Origin: an uncultured Oxalobacteraceae bacterium
GTDB taxonomy: Bacteria; Pseudomonadota; Gammaproteobacteria; Burkholderiales; Burkholderiaceae
Assembly (NCBI GenBank): GCA_946480015.1
Contig: CAMLIL010000028.1
Coordinates: 1-57,246, forward strand
DNA length: 57,246 nucleotides
Reading direction: 5' to 3'
Shown: positions 1 through 8,548 of the stretch, one piece after another
How the letters are laid out: every line of letters starts with the position of its first letter
Position numbering within the stretch: position 1 is the first letter of the stretch
Position numbers and translations under genes: made by a program
The notes under the pieces: generated by a model
What the model saw: the letters and a program-made list of their open reading frames with translations, nothing else
Databases searched by the model: none
What the model was told of the DNA's origin: nothing

Positions 1-40
1 GAAACTTGATCAGGCAGACTGCTAAAAAAAACCCAATTGT

Positions 41-1129
41 TCAGCGTCTCCTTAGGGGAATCTGCGACAATTTCAATGCATCACCTTCAATACTCGTCCT
101 TCCCACCGATACCCCGAGCGCGCCAGGATTATATCCGCCGCCGACATCGCTATGCGCCCCTGGATACGCATATTCAACGCAGTTTTTCGGTACTATCCCG
201 TTGACAGTTATCGTATCAAGCGGAAAGTTGCGCCTTAATTCATGCATTGAAACCATGTGCACGCAATTGACGATTGACGAAGGAATAGACAAATATTCAG
301 CATTTGCCCACCCACTATGACCGCCGCCAAGTCCAGTAAGGCTACCAACCATGCTTGACCAGAATCCTGCAGATGCAACGGTATCCATTATCCCAAGGAA
401 GCGAAAATGTACAATTACTCCGGCCAAACTGTTTTTTATTAGAAGACTGTTAAACCAATTGCAAAACACTCGAGCCTCCGCAGCCCCACGTGAAAATCCA
501 AATACATCAATAAAGCATTCCTTCAGCTTTATTTTGCTTTTTGAAAGGACGGCATGGAGAGAAACAGCAAATTTCTTAAGAATTGCCTCCCGTTCCCCTT
601 GACCAACTGTGTCCGGCATTCGCAGACCTGCCTGAAGCCCAAGCCCGTCCAATTCCGCATAGTCCTCTGGAGGTGTGAATGACGTATACGTGTTTTGAGT
701 ACAGCAAAGCGCGCGCATCTGCCCATCGGTAAACATCGGCTTATCGGTGGCGGCGCGCTGCAAAGCATTAAACACCCATAATAACGCGTATAGTACGCGC
801 TGCTCACTCCCGATAGCGAATCCGTTTCCCAGATTGCTTTCGCCTTCCTCACCTATCTCAGGAAATGGCGTGCCCACACCAGGAACATACAATTTGTAAT
901 ATGCATCGGTTGGATCCTCGCGATAGGAGTGAAAAAGACGTGCAATATTGCTATGACCTAAGTTGGGGAGGTCACGCTTAAGGTTATTGTCAGTTCCATC
1001 GAAGAACACGCCAAGATTAACGTTGCCCTCGCACCGTGAACAATCGCTATGCAGGGTTGGCTCAACAAGCCTAATGTTGTGTTTTGGCGCGTCCTTCGAT
1101 GGAGCGACCGCAAATGTCATCTCGCCCAT
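41..1129 (-). CDS. DUF2235 (Tle1-like) T6SS phospholipase effector, probably truncated
   Basis: Predicted alpha/beta-hydrolase lipase of the DUF2235/Tle1 family, delivered by the type VI secretion system. The N-terminal part carries GVFFDGTDNN, the typical opening of the family. The nucleophile elbow is GFSRGAA, and a candidate Asp (GIMDTVAS) and His (GAHSDVGGGY) complete the triad. The ATG at 1129 overlaps the upstream stop as TAATG; a GTG nine bases earlier (1138) is an alternative. The protein ends abruptly after KLSQIPL, a point where family members normally continue for many residues. This suggests a frameshift or premature stop near 41-55, close to the window edge. Last gene of the vgrG operon. 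Confidence 0.8.
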   Translation of the reverse strand: MGEMTFAVAPSKDAPKHNIRLVEPTLHSDCSRCEGNVNLGVFFDGTDNNLKRDLPNLGHSNIARLFHSYREDPTDAYYKLYVPGVGTPFPEIGEEGESNLGNGFAIGSEQRVLYALLWVFNALQRAATDKPMFTDGQMRALCCTQNTYTSFTPPEDYAELDGLGLQAGLRMPDTVGQGEREAILKKFAVSLHAVLSKSKIKLKECFIDVFGFSRGAAEARVFCNWFNSLLIKNSLAGVIVHFRFLGIMDTVASAGFWSSMVGSLTGLGGGHSGWANAEYLSIPSSIVNCVHMVSMHELRRNFPLDTITVNGIVPKNCVEYAYPGAHSDVGGGYNPGALGVSVGRTSIEGDALKLSQIPLRRR

Positions 1130-1749
1130 TATCGCCACCCATGCCCACTTCCGACGTCCACCTTCGTTCGCAAGCTTTCGAGCTCGGCCTCGGTAAAAAT
1201 TTTTGCAACACGTGTCCCAACGGTTGCACTTTCAATAGCATGCGAATCAGACTCCACAATTGGATGGTCAGAGCTTTCTGGATAGTCTCCGCTGGAGATA
1301 ATGCGTACTCGCCCACCATTGAAGAAGTGAACATACACATGATGAGGCTTATCATATTTTTCGACTGGCACTATTGCCTTATAGTTCGAATAACTGACGC
1401 TACTGTAGTTGCCCCGATCAGTTTCGTCGGGATTTTCTCGCTCCCAGTCTGAGACCGACCAACGGATTTCCACCTTCATGTCGCGACGCCAAACTTTTGC
1501 TAACTGAACACAGCACACGTCACTTCCGCCACCGCCTTCGCGACCGACATTTCCGCCGCTGTATCCATCTACGTAAAATTCGGCGATCTGGAAGTTCCTC
1601 CCCATATGATGGACGCCGGTAAGCGGCACACCGGTAAACTCCTTGCGTCCGTTTTGCCTGGCCGATTTCAAAGATAGCCACCCGGTCGTAGCAAGTACGC
1701 ACAGAACTAGAACTGGAACGACTTTCGCTGTATTCATGGTGAACCTCAT
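1129..1749 (-). CDS. DUF3304 domain protein, T6SS-associated
   Basis: 206 residues with one hydrophobic N-terminal segment (VVPVLVLCVLATTGWL), so exported or membrane-anchored. The core has the DUF3304 pattern: TGVHHMGR, then FYVDGYSGGNVG, then VCCVQL and a W-containing strand. DUF3304 proteins are regularly found beside DUF2235 lipases and VgrG and are suspected immunity or accessory proteins. The role here is inferred from context. The ATG at 1749 overlaps the DUF4123 stop (ATGA), which fixes the start, and its stop overlaps the lipase start (TAATG). The tight coupling suggests co-production with the lipase. Confidence 0.7.
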   Translation of the reverse strand: MRFTMNTAKVVPVLVLCVLATTGWLSLKSARQNGRKEFTGVPLTGVHHMGRNFQIAEFYVDGYSGGNVGREGGGGSDVCCVQLAKVWRRDMKVEIRWSVSDWERENPDETDRGNYSSVSYSNYKAIVPVEKYDKPHHVYVHFFNGGRVRIISSGDYPESSDHPIVESDSHAIESATVGTRVAKIFTEAELESLRTKVDVGSGHGWR

Positions 1750-2618
1750 AAAGATGCTTCTGCCAAGCGGAAGTTGCTGACATTTGCGGGGGAACTTACA
1801 TTGATATCAACAGCTTCCTTTTCACATCGAGCCAGAAACGAGCGAATCTCGACATGATCATTGCCAGCAAGCAGGGGCTGCAGACGATTCGAAGCGCGAA
1901 TCTCGCCGTGCGTGTCGAGCATGGCCGTGGTAAGCCACCTCAATACGATGGCATCGGGATTGCCGGACGCTTTCCAGATATCCTTGGATTCCTTAGCCCA
2001 GCGATATTGCTCCCAGCAGGATCCAGGCAAATCTTCGCCGTGCCGCATTTCGCGGATGGATGACAGAATAACGTCAGGCATTTCTGCCTCGCGAAGCTGT
2101 GCGAATTGATCTGCGCTTACCACCAGTGGAGTCTGCGCAGGCACGACCTGCCGGTCAGGTTGCGGAAGCGTCAACAACCTTCCATCTCGTCCATGTATTT
2201 GCCAGCGCAGAACGGGACCGACGAGGCTTTGCCACTGTGAAGGAGACAGAACTCCCACCAAATTGGCTAGTGCAACGCAGTCGGCAAAGCGAAGCGAGTA
2301 GTTTTCGTGTGACTCGCTGCGGATAACGAGAAACTGGCGCAGATGCTCCACGAGCTCGGAAGCCGAAAAATCCGTGTGAATAATCGCGACGTGCAACTGC
2401 GGCGATACAGCGCTTGCAAGCCGCATCATGAGATCAGTGTCCCCAGCCTCAAATGCAGCGCCAATATCAACGATGAGTGGGCCGATCGGCGCGGCGCTAT
2501 CCGGATAGGAAGAGTGCAACCAATCCAAACCTTCACCCCGAGCCCTGGCTTGGCCAACCGCATCCTCGCCCGCGAGGGCCCCATCAATTAACAAATAGGA
2601 GTGGTACGACGCGCTCAT
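1746..2618 (-). CDS. DUF4123 domain protein (T6SS effector adaptor/chaperone)
   Basis: 290 residues. The N-terminal half matches the DUF4123 fold: SYLLIDGALAG opening, GPLIVDI, then a segment on partial replacement of the face with RFADCVALANL. DUF4123 proteins load a specific cargo effector onto the VgrG tip. Here the neighbours make the DUF2235 lipase the likely cargo. The start at 2618 overlaps the vgrG stop as ATGA; a longer reading from 2675 would extend into vgrG and is not favoured. Translationally coupled on both sides. Confidence 0.8.
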   Translation of the reverse strand: MSASYHSYLLIDGALAGEDAVGQARARGEGLDWLHSSYPDSAAPIGPLIVDIGAAFEAGDTDLMMRLASAVSPQLHVAIIHTDFSASELVEHLRQFLVIRSESHENYSLRFADCVALANLVGVLSPSQWQSLVGPVLRWQIHGRDGRLLTLPQPDRQVVPAQTPLVVSADQFAQLREAEMPDVILSSIREMRHGEDLPGSCWEQYRWAKESKDIWKASGNPDAIVLRWLTTAMLDTHGEIRASNRLQPLLAGNDHVEIRSFLARCEKEAVDINVSSPANVSNFRLAEASL

Positions 2619-5269
2619 TTTGCCTCCACAAGCGCGCCATGCGCCTTCGCAGCCTTCAACATGCACGGAAGGCAAACTTCGTGATGGGGAATCTCGCCAG
2701 GAAATTGAGTAGCCCTTGCCTGTTTCGGATTGAACTGATACTCAACGGCATACATCTCGACGTTCCCTCCGGTGTAAGCCTTGATCCCGGCAGCGCTGAT
2801 TTCGAGTTCGCTGCCGCCGCCGTAGATGCGCACGCCTTGCTTGGCCTTGATGTTGATCCAGTCGGTTGAGCTGATGATCTCCACGACTTTTTTTGCGAGG
2901 ACTTCGAGCGAATCACTCTGCGCCTGCAGGCGCACAGGACCTTTCGACGCTATGAGCTTCACACCCAACTCGTTGGCGAACAGGCTGATGCTGAGCGCAG
3001 CGCGCAGCAGGATGTGTTCGCCAGCCGATGCGCTGGTGTTGCCAACACTGAGCAGGTCAATATCGGTTTGGGCACCAATCGCGATGTTTTGACCGCTCCC
3101 GGCAACCACTCCATTGGGGCCGCTTAGAGCGACAATCTGCGCCCCTCCCTTCCCTAGCTGCTCAACGCGCTCGGCCAGCTGTTTGAGATGGGGGCCAGCT
3201 GCGTCATCGAGCGAATGAGTTGCGGCCAGCTTCGACAACTGGTTCGACAGCCTGGACAACTCGTCCAGCAGGCGGCTCAGCTCATTCGAATCAAGCTGCC
3301 CGCCCTCTGCCCGCTCGCACGCCTTTGCACTAACCAGCACGCCATTGCCACCGCGCAGGGCGGCAGCGTGGTCGGTGCGCAGTTCTACCCCCTGCCCCCT
3401 GGCTTCGCCATAGCCCTGCGCCAAAGGATGGACTAGAAATCCCAGATTCAACTGGGAGCTGCCGTGATCGCTCGCCAATTGCGCATTGATGCGCCCATTC
3501 GAATCATCCAGCCGCAACTGATTCCCCCGCGAGCCCCCCACCTCACGGCTTCTGATCCCAGATAAATGGCGGTTGCCGGGAAGCCCGCCGCGCTGGCTGA
3601 GCGCGGGCGGCTCCGCATAGCCGTTATAAAGTTGGCCTGTCACGATAGGCTTGTCAGGATCACCGTCAAGAAACGTCACCATGACTTCGGTGCCGATGCG
3701 CGGCACACCCAGCGTGCCGCATTGCTGCATGCTGCCTGGACCATTTCCGGCCCAGTTGGTGGCAACCCGCACATAGGCCGACTGGGCTGCCTCCTTGTCA
3801 GTTCCGTAGCCGAATTCGCGGGAGCGATCGAGGCGGCGCGCACCGGGAAAATCGAGCAGTACGCGGCCCATGCTATCGCAATGGACTTCATCGCCTGGTG
3901 GGCCGATGACGATGGCGCTTTGCGGCGGCGGGTGAGGTACGTCGCTGTGCGCGTCGAACGCTGGCACGATGGGCACGCCCCGCCGCACGGCTGTGATCCG
4001 TGCATGACAACGTATTCCCCCCATTTCGCCTTGGTCGGACAAAAGCGTCGTGTGATTGCGCTCCTGTTGCCATGCGCCGCAGCGCGCAAACAGGCGCTCA
4101 ACTTTTAAAGCCAGCGCAGCGGGCAGATTGTTGCGGACGTCGATGGAAAACGCGGTAATGACAAAATCACGCTCGGCTGCGGAATGCCTGTCGATTTCGG
4201 GATGCCCCGTCAACGTGAAATACTCGCCAGTGCAAAACGTCCGCACGGTGCAGTCGGCAATAAAGCATTTCGACTCGAACTCCTTGCGGTCCATGCGCAG
4301 CTCTCCCAGCCGGCACAAATCGTCTCGATCATTGCCAATATGCGGAGTCGCTGTCTGGCAGTCTTCAAGGCTGAATGCCAGTGCATCCCCGGCGGCGCCC
4401 TGCTTCATACGGCCGGCGACGTCGGACACCATCGCATGGCGTGCCATGGGCTGCTTGTAATCCCAGCTGAACCGTTCCACGCGGCCTGGCTGAAGCTTGC
4501 GTACCGATCCCCAAGACACCACAGTGTCATGCCCTTCGGACGCACCGCCCAGGTGATAGCGCACGGTTCCGGAGGCATTTCGCTGGAGCTGATTGATATG
4601 GTTGAACAGCACCAGAGTGTGCTGGGGTGGCCGATCGTTACCGCCTGCGCCTGCGGTCGCTTCGGCCCGGAAAAACCAGCTGATACCTCGACGCTTCAGC
4701 AGGCGACGGACGAAGGCGGCGTCCGACTCGTTGTACTGCATGGTAAATTCGCGCGACGGATACTCCCGCGCGTGAAATCCGTTGCCATATTCAAGACTCA
4801 GAGCGCAGGCAAATACACTATTTGCGGCGCGCCATTCGCTAATAATCTGGTCGACGATCTGCGCTTCATTCATGTCACGGAAGATGCGCGTCCGAACCCG
4901 CATTTCAGCGATTGCCATCGCATCCCGGATGCGCAGCTTATACGTCGCCAGTCCGCCGTCGCTATCGCCCGCCGCTGCCTCTGTGACAATCCCGCATATG
5001 CTGCGAAGCTGGCCCTGATCGGTAACCAGGTCAATCGCGACAGGTAAGCCAAGGAAGTTTTTCAGCTGTACCTCAACATTGGCTGAAACACACCAGATGT
5101 CGTAATCGACGCCGCCGCAGATTGATTCGCCGCCCACAACCTTTTGTGGAAGCAGGACGCCGGTCAGGTCTTGTTCAAACTTCGCCAGGCGCATGCGCAT
5201 CGGACGATTGCGTCCATCCAGACGGCCTGAGCGGTCGAGCCAGGCCCTGAGTTCGTCACTGCCATTCAT
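2615..5269 (-). CDS. vgrG: Type VI secretion tip protein VgrG with DUF2345 extension
   Basis: 884 residues, the spike at the tip of the T6SS tube. Residues ~20-400 form the gp27-like base with the family motif REFTMQYNESDAAFVRRLL. Residues ~430-570 are the gp5-like OB and spike region (SAYVRVATNWAGNGPG, GVPRIGTEVMVTFLDGDPD). Residues ~650-830 are a DUF2345 beta-helical extension (LLSVGNTSASAGEHILLRA) ending in a short tail of about 50 residues. A GGGGG-rich ribosome binding site lies 8 bases before the ATG. It heads a four-gene minus-strand operon with its adaptor and lipase. No T6SS core genes are visible, so this is an orphan vgrG island or the edge of a cluster outside the window. Confidence 0.95.
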   Translation of the reverse strand: MNGSDELRAWLDRSGRLDGRNRPMRMRLAKFEQDLTGVLLPQKVVGGESICGGVDYDIWCVSANVEVQLKNFLGLPVAIDLVTDQGQLRSICGIVTEAAAGDSDGGLATYKLRIRDAMAIAEMRVRTRIFRDMNEAQIVDQIISEWRAANSVFACALSLEYGNGFHAREYPSREFTMQYNESDAAFVRRLLKRRGISWFFRAEATAGAGGNDRPPQHTLVLFNHINQLQRNASGTVRYHLGGASEGHDTVVSWGSVRKLQPGRVERFSWDYKQPMARHAMVSDVAGRMKQGAAGDALAFSLEDCQTATPHIGNDRDDLCRLGELRMDRKEFESKCFIADCTVRTFCTGEYFTLTGHPEIDRHSAAERDFVITAFSIDVRNNLPAALALKVERLFARCGAWQQERNHTTLLSDQGEMGGIRCHARITAVRRGVPIVPAFDAHSDVPHPPPQSAIVIGPPGDEVHCDSMGRVLLDFPGARRLDRSREFGYGTDKEAAQSAYVRVATNWAGNGPGSMQQCGTLGVPRIGTEVMVTFLDGDPDKPIVTGQLYNGYAEPPALSQRGGLPGNRHLSGIRSREVGGSRGNQLRLDDSNGRINAQLASDHGSSQLNLGFLVHPLAQGYGEARGQGVELRTDHAAALRGGNGVLVSAKACERAEGGQLDSNELSRLLDELSRLSNQLSKLAATHSLDDAAGPHLKQLAERVEQLGKGGAQIVALSGPNGVVAGSGQNIAIGAQTDIDLLSVGNTSASAGEHILLRAALSISLFANELGVKLIASKGPVRLQAQSDSLEVLAKKVVEIISSTDWINIKAKQGVRIYGGGSELEISAAGIKAYTGGNVEMYAVEYQFNPKQARATQFPGEIPHHEVCLPCMLKAAKAHGALVEAK

Positions 5270-5281
5270 ACGAATTCCCCC

Positions 5282-5310
5282 ATATCATGGTTTCCACCAG
5301 GAAAATTCAA
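5282..5310 (-). promoter_or_regulatory. Possible vgrG promoter
   Basis: Reading leftward, a TTGAAT -35-like box (5305-5310) is followed after 17 bases by TGATAT (5282-5287), just upstream of the vgrG ribosome binding site. The -10 match is weak. This is the only candidate seen in the gap between vgrG and the terminator at 5385. Confidence 0.25.
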
Positions 5311-5384
5311 GTATGGGGAGAGTGCTTCGACGTAAAATTGAGCTGGAGCAAGCCAGCAGTGTTTGCCACCCAGCCGCACAACGC

Positions 5385-5416
5385 AAAAGGGGCAACGATC
5401 TCTCGTTGCCCCTTTT
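5385..5416. terminator. Perfect bidirectional terminator hairpin
   Basis: A 14-bp perfect stem (AAAAGGGGCAACGA with its complement, loop TCTC). It begins with an A-run and ends with a T-run, so it works in both directions. It lies just beyond the 3' end of the tRNA-Asn remnant at 5426. It is most likely the original terminator of that tRNA gene before the island inserted. Confidence 0.9.
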
Positions 5417-5425
5417 GGGTAATTC

Positions 5426-5476
5426 TGGCTCCCCGACCTGGACTCGAACCAGGGACCTGCGGATTAACAGTCCGTC
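5426..5476 (-). pseudogene. tRNA-Asn(GTT) 3' fragment; island attachment remnant
   Basis: 51 bases identical to the 3' part of the complete tRNA-Asn genes at 49242, 55381 and 56616: CCA end, acceptor strand, T arm, variable region and anticodon arm. The identity stops at the end of the anticodon stem and the D arm and 5' acceptor strand are absent. This is the usual footprint of a tyrosine recombinase inserting into the 3' half of a tRNA gene. With the complete tRNA at 49242 in the same orientation it makes the direct repeats of an island. Confidence 0.92.
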
Positions 5477-5525
5477 ATTCCATTGGGGTGCTAAGACTGG
5501 AATTATAAGGCTTTCAAAAGATCTG

Positions 5526-5539
5526 GTGGGTAATATTTT
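5526..5539 (+). repeat. Island left arm-type repeat GTGGGTAATATTTT
   Basis: GGGTAATATTT at 5528-5538 recurs at 49176-49186 near the other island end. Each lies about 50 bp inside its tRNA-Asn repeat. This placement is typical of integrase arm or excisionase binding sites; function is inferred from symmetry. Confidence 0.5.
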
Positions 5540-5632
5540 CGAAAAATCTCGTCTCGTTATGCCCGGGAAAACCTACCTCTACCACCGAATATTCCCCAAC
5601 TCGGAGCATTTCGGCCTGCACGCTTCCTCAAG

Positions 5633-5771
5633 CTACAGTTGATTTTCAGCAATGATTTGCTGGGTAGCGATTGACTTGGTCAGATACGATAAGCCTGGAT
5701 GCCCCGGTCCCCACTGGTCTCCGGCCATGTGCCCGCTCATGATGAAGCGCGCCGCGATAATTGGACGCGTT
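5633..5771 (-). pseudogene. Trypsin-like serine protease, 3' part cut off by the prophage
   Basis: Encodes the last 44 or so residues (RPIIAARFIMSGHM to IIAENQL) of the protease that starts at 42669. Joining 42669-41964 to 5766-5633 and removing one copy of the target duplication gives 840 nt. That is exactly 280 codons with no internal stop, so the two pieces were one gene of 279 residues. The catalytic residues are all in the other piece. No start codon or expression signal belongs to this fragment. Confidence 0.9.
5767..5771. repeat. Prophage target-site duplication, left copy (GCGTT)
   Basis: GCGTT here matches GCGTT at 41964-41968 immediately outside the prophage right end. Mu-family transposition duplicates 5 bp. 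The reading frame of the split protease independently requires exactly this overlap. Confidence 0.88.
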
Positions 5772-5903
5772 TTGTGAGATAAAGAACATCCGGAAATTGT
5801 TTCATGGATTGAAAGTGAATTGCAGGGAGACGGCTTGTGAAGCCTCTTGCGGTTCAGCCGGCCGGAAGGTGCACCGCCACACGTCCGGTCGCCATCTTCT
5901 CTC
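5772..5903. other. Prophage left end, transposase-binding region
   Basis: No gene. It begins TTGTGAGATAAAG. A CAGGGAGAC element about 60 bp in parallels ACAGGGACTT near the right end. End-type transposase A sites are expected here; only the terminal TGAGATAA is clearly shared by both ends. Confidence 0.6.
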
Positions 5904-6218
5904 TTACTTGGTGCTGCCTTCATCCAGCTCGATGTTCCTGGCGCAGTGGCCAGGATCGAACCAATCCAACATTCGACACAAAACGCAGCCCCAGTTGCGG
6001 CCCTTCTGGGCCGCCTTGCCGGCGCTGGAGCTGATGGTTTCATCCTCGCTGCCCGACCGCCCGACCAAGGCCGCGTTAAGGGCCTGATCGTTGGCCACGG
6101 TCACGGGCCATGCCCGGTCATTGCCCAGGAGAGCGGCGACCAGGGCGATCAGGTTGGCGGCCAAGGTCATCAGGAGCGAACAACCCCAGAGGCCGAGGCG
6201 GGCAAAGTAACGCTTCAT
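5904..6218 (-). CDS. Small phage membrane protein, last gene of the fibre block
   Basis: 104 residues with one membrane segment (GCSLLMTLAANLIALVAALLG, about residues 12-32). A conserved-looking C-terminal half follows, with TISSSAGKAAQKG, WGCVLC and FDPGHC and so several cysteines. The pattern resembles small proteins I recall from Burkholderiales prophages without assigned function. The start overlaps the preceding stop (ATGA). It is the gene nearest the left end, a common place for accessory functions. Function unknown. Confidence 0.65.
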   Translation of the reverse strand: MKRYFARLGLWGCSLLMTLAANLIALVAALLGNDRAWPVTVANDQALNAALVGRSGSEDETISSSAGKAAQKGRNWGCVLCRMLDWFDPGHCARNIELDEGSTK

Positions 6219-6595
6219 TGCACCTGCCCAGTCAAAATCTGCATACGCCGATTGGCGGTGATCAGCGCCTTCGATTCCAAGTAGAACAGTGCGTTCTGGG
6301 TGGATTGAAGGCCAAGGTTGACGTGGGACAGTCGCGGGTCTTCGACGATCTCGAAGAAGTCGTTGACTACCGGATCGGTGGCACGCGCTACCTTGATGGC
6401 AACGCGCTCCTGGGCGCTGAAGAGCAGCTTGAACTCGACGGGACTAACCTTCGGGGCTGGTGCCATAACGCTCAATACCTTCTCAGGGTCGACAAAAATT
6501 ACACTGTCGACCTGCCAGCCATACTGCGCATGAACATAGGCAATCGGGGTTTCGGACTCTGCAACGATATCGCTGCCGTTAATCAGTTTGTACAT
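6215..6595 (-). CDS. Phage protein of unknown function following the tail fibre
   Basis: 126 residues, soluble, no recognised domain. The start at 6595 is chosen for the AAGGGAAG ribosome binding site; the in-frame extension to 6694 would overlap the upstream gene and looks unlike protein. Its place directly after the fibre gene and before the membrane protein would suit a fibre assembly chaperone, but no Tfa-like motif is visible. Confidence 0.7.
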   Translation of the reverse strand: MYKLINGSDIVAESETPIAYVHAQYGWQVDSVIFVDPEKVLSVMAPAPKVSPVEFKLLFSAQERVAIKVARATDPVVNDFFEIVEDPRLSHVNLGLQSTQNALFYLESKALITANRRMQILTGQVQ

Positions 6596-6605
6596 GGAGC
6601 TTCCC

Positions 6606-8216
6606 TTATTTAATGGCGAGCAAATAGGCCGTTTTTCCGGCAATGATTCCCCGTGTCCCAGGCACGGCAGACGTTGTCGCGTCGAAGTTTCCAAGGTTCA
6701 TTTCAGTAGCCGGCAACGAGAAAACACCGGCCGTGCCGATGGTTACGTCTTGGCCAGTGGTCGCGGCCGACTGCACTACTCCGACAATCGATGACCGCTG
6801 TGTGAGGTAGGAGGCGAGTTGGAAAATTGCGCCGACCGACTGCGTGTAGAAGAAGTACATGATGCTGCCGGCAGGGTCGTTCACGAAGGTTCCCGTGGTG
6901 TAGCCGTCGCCATTGTTGTAACGAATGGCGGCGCTGGTGCCCACCAAAACGCCCCCAGCAGAATAGGTGTGGATGATTGCATCCGTTCCCGTTAGATCGG
7001 TCTCCCAGTAGCCGACCACAAAGTTGACGCCGTTGAACACCACGATAGAGGCAACGTAATTTGTAAGACGGGCAGCGGCCACCGAAAAATAGGTCTTGAG
7101 GTAGCCTGCCGAGGAGTACAGCGACACACGGCTGTTTGTGAGGACAATCAAATCGCCGCCCGTTGCCCCCAAGGTGCCGGAGTAGTCGGTCGTGTCGGCG
7201 TCCACCAATATGTCAGCTCTGACCACGGCAAGCGCTGACGAGTACAGCGTCACATACGCACCCGCGGCGGCTGTGCTGGTTGTATACATCACGGCGATGT
7301 TTCCATTTTGCAGTTCCAAGACCTTGCACCGCTTCCGCATGGCGATGTTGCCGAGGCTCGCGTGACTGATCGTCTTGGCCGTGACGGTTTTGGTTGCGCC
7401 GACCTGCACTCCGGTTGCATCGTATTTTCTAAGGTAAAGCCCGTCCTGCCCGTTTCCCATATAACAGAAAAGGAAGCCGCCACCGGACAAAGGAACGGTT
7501 ACTCCTGTGCTGTTGTTTGTGGACAGCAATACGAAACTGATAGCCGCGCCGACTTGAACGCCAGCAGGGGTGAATCGGTAGCCATAGACCTGATTCACTG
7601 CATCGCATAGGGAAAACAGGATATTCCCATCCGCAAGCACGACAGCTCCACCGTAACGAGACAACTGCGTGCCTGCAGGGAAAGCCGCGACTTGAGTGGG
7701 GGCCGTGATCTGCGTTCCATCGTTGCCATACACGGCGAAGCGTACATACCCGGCAATGTCCCAAACCACCGCAAAAGCATCGGCACTGAGCTTCAGAATT
7801 TGAATGTCCGTGTTTACCGCTGTCGCCTCGCACACTGTGGGCGTGGCGATGGGTTTCCCATTTACAGGCTCGCAAATGACAAATCCGGGGTGATTCGAGC
7901 TATTGACGGAAGCACAGGCAAGATTCCCGTTGCCCAGTAGCGCCATCTTGTCGCTCCACATATAGCTTTTGTTCGACTGGGAGCTTTGTACGGTTCCAAA
8001 AGGGATGCTGGCGACCGGGCCAGCGGTATTGTTGTTCTCGCGGGCGATGGGAAAGTTCGGAATACGCTTCCGTACAACACCGCCTTCAGTGAGCACGCCG
8101 ATATTGCCAATCGAGAGCGACTCCGCCGCAACGAATGAACCGCTGGCCACCGCACCAAACCCGTTAGAGCTGCCTGTTGAGGCTGCTCCGCTCACACCAG
8201 AAATCGAACGCGCCAT
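6606..8216 (-). CDS. Phage tail/fibre protein with propeller-like repeats
   Basis: 536 residues. The N-terminus is Ala/Ser/Gly rich and may be an attachment segment. From about residue 80 on there are degenerate repeats of roughly 50-60 residues, of the form VxLxDGNxLxxxxD...RFTPAGVQVG, YLRKYDATGVQVG and HTYSAGGVLVG. These look like blades of a beta-propeller or a repetitive beta-fold. It lies at the distal end of the tail operon after the collar-type fibre. This suggests a receptor-binding or host-range protein. The start overlaps the preceding stop (TAATG). The adhesin role is inferred. Confidence 0.7.
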   Translation of the reverse strand: MARSISGVSGAASTGSSNGFGAVASGSFVAAESLSIGNIGVLTEGGVVRKRIPNFPIARENNNTAGPVASIPFGTVQSSQSNKSYMWSDKMALLGNGNLACASVNSSNHPGFVICEPVNGKPIATPTVCEATAVNTDIQILKLSADAFAVVWDIAGYVRFAVYGNDGTQITAPTQVAAFPAGTQLSRYGGAVVLADGNILFSLCDAVNQVYGYRFTPAGVQVGAAISFVLLSTNNSTGVTVPLSGGGFLFCYMGNGQDGLYLRKYDATGVQVGATKTVTAKTISHASLGNIAMRKRCKVLELQNGNIAVMYTTSTAAAGAYVTLYSSALAVVRADILVDADTTDYSGTLGATGGDLIVLTNSRVSLYSSAGYLKTYFSVAAARLTNYVASIVVFNGVNFVVGYWETDLTGTDAIIHTYSAGGVLVGTSAAIRYNNGDGYTTGTFVNDPAGSIMYFFYTQSVGAIFQLASYLTQRSSIVGVVQSAATTGQDVTIGTAGVFSLPATEMNLGNFDATTSAVPGTRGIIAGKTAYLLAIK

Positions 8217-8536
8217 TATGCGGCCTCCTCAAAACCGTGAACTCGCGCCGTCACGTTGAGCGTATCGGCACGAAGAATGACACGCTCCCCGGCACCGACC
8301 ACCAGACCGGAGCGCTCCAGCACACCGTTGGGTGGCAACGCCGTGTCGTACTCGAGGTAATCGCCGTTTGTGGCGCCGGCATTGGTGCCAATCGCGATGC
8401 GCACCTTGGCAGCTGCCGTTGCGTCACGGTTGACGAGATTGATGCTCACCGTGCGAGTCTTCCCGGCAGCCACAGCGCCGGTGTCCTGATCGTTGTTGAC
8501 TGGCAGGCTGCCAGACCAGAATTTTCCTGATGCCAT
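8216..8536 (-). CDS. Small beta-rich phage tail accessory protein
   Basis: 106 residues, beta-strand rich, with the look of a single Ig-like or jelly-roll domain (KTRTVSINLVNRD, KVRIAIGTNAG, GERVILRADTLNV). It sits between the collar fibre and the propeller-like fibre and is joined to the latter by a TAATG overlap. It may connect the two or decorate the fibre. No specific family recognised. Confidence 0.65.
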   Translation of the reverse strand: MASGKFWSGSLPVNNDQDTGAVAAGKTRTVSINLVNRDATAAAKVRIAIGTNAGATNGDYLEYDTALPPNGVLERSGLVVGAGERVILRADTLNVTARVHGFEEAA

Positions 8537-8548
8537 TGGTATCTCCTA

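Noticed and set aside
5426..5501. A fourth complete tRNA-Asn
   Set aside because: After 51 identical bases the D arm and 5' acceptor strand are missing, so no cloverleaf can form.
5767..5782. Prophage left end placed at TGAGATAA (5775) rather than 5772
   Set aside because: Then the flanking bases would not duplicate those on the right. The protease frame requires GCGTT at 5767-5771 as the duplication, leaving TTG as part of the phage.
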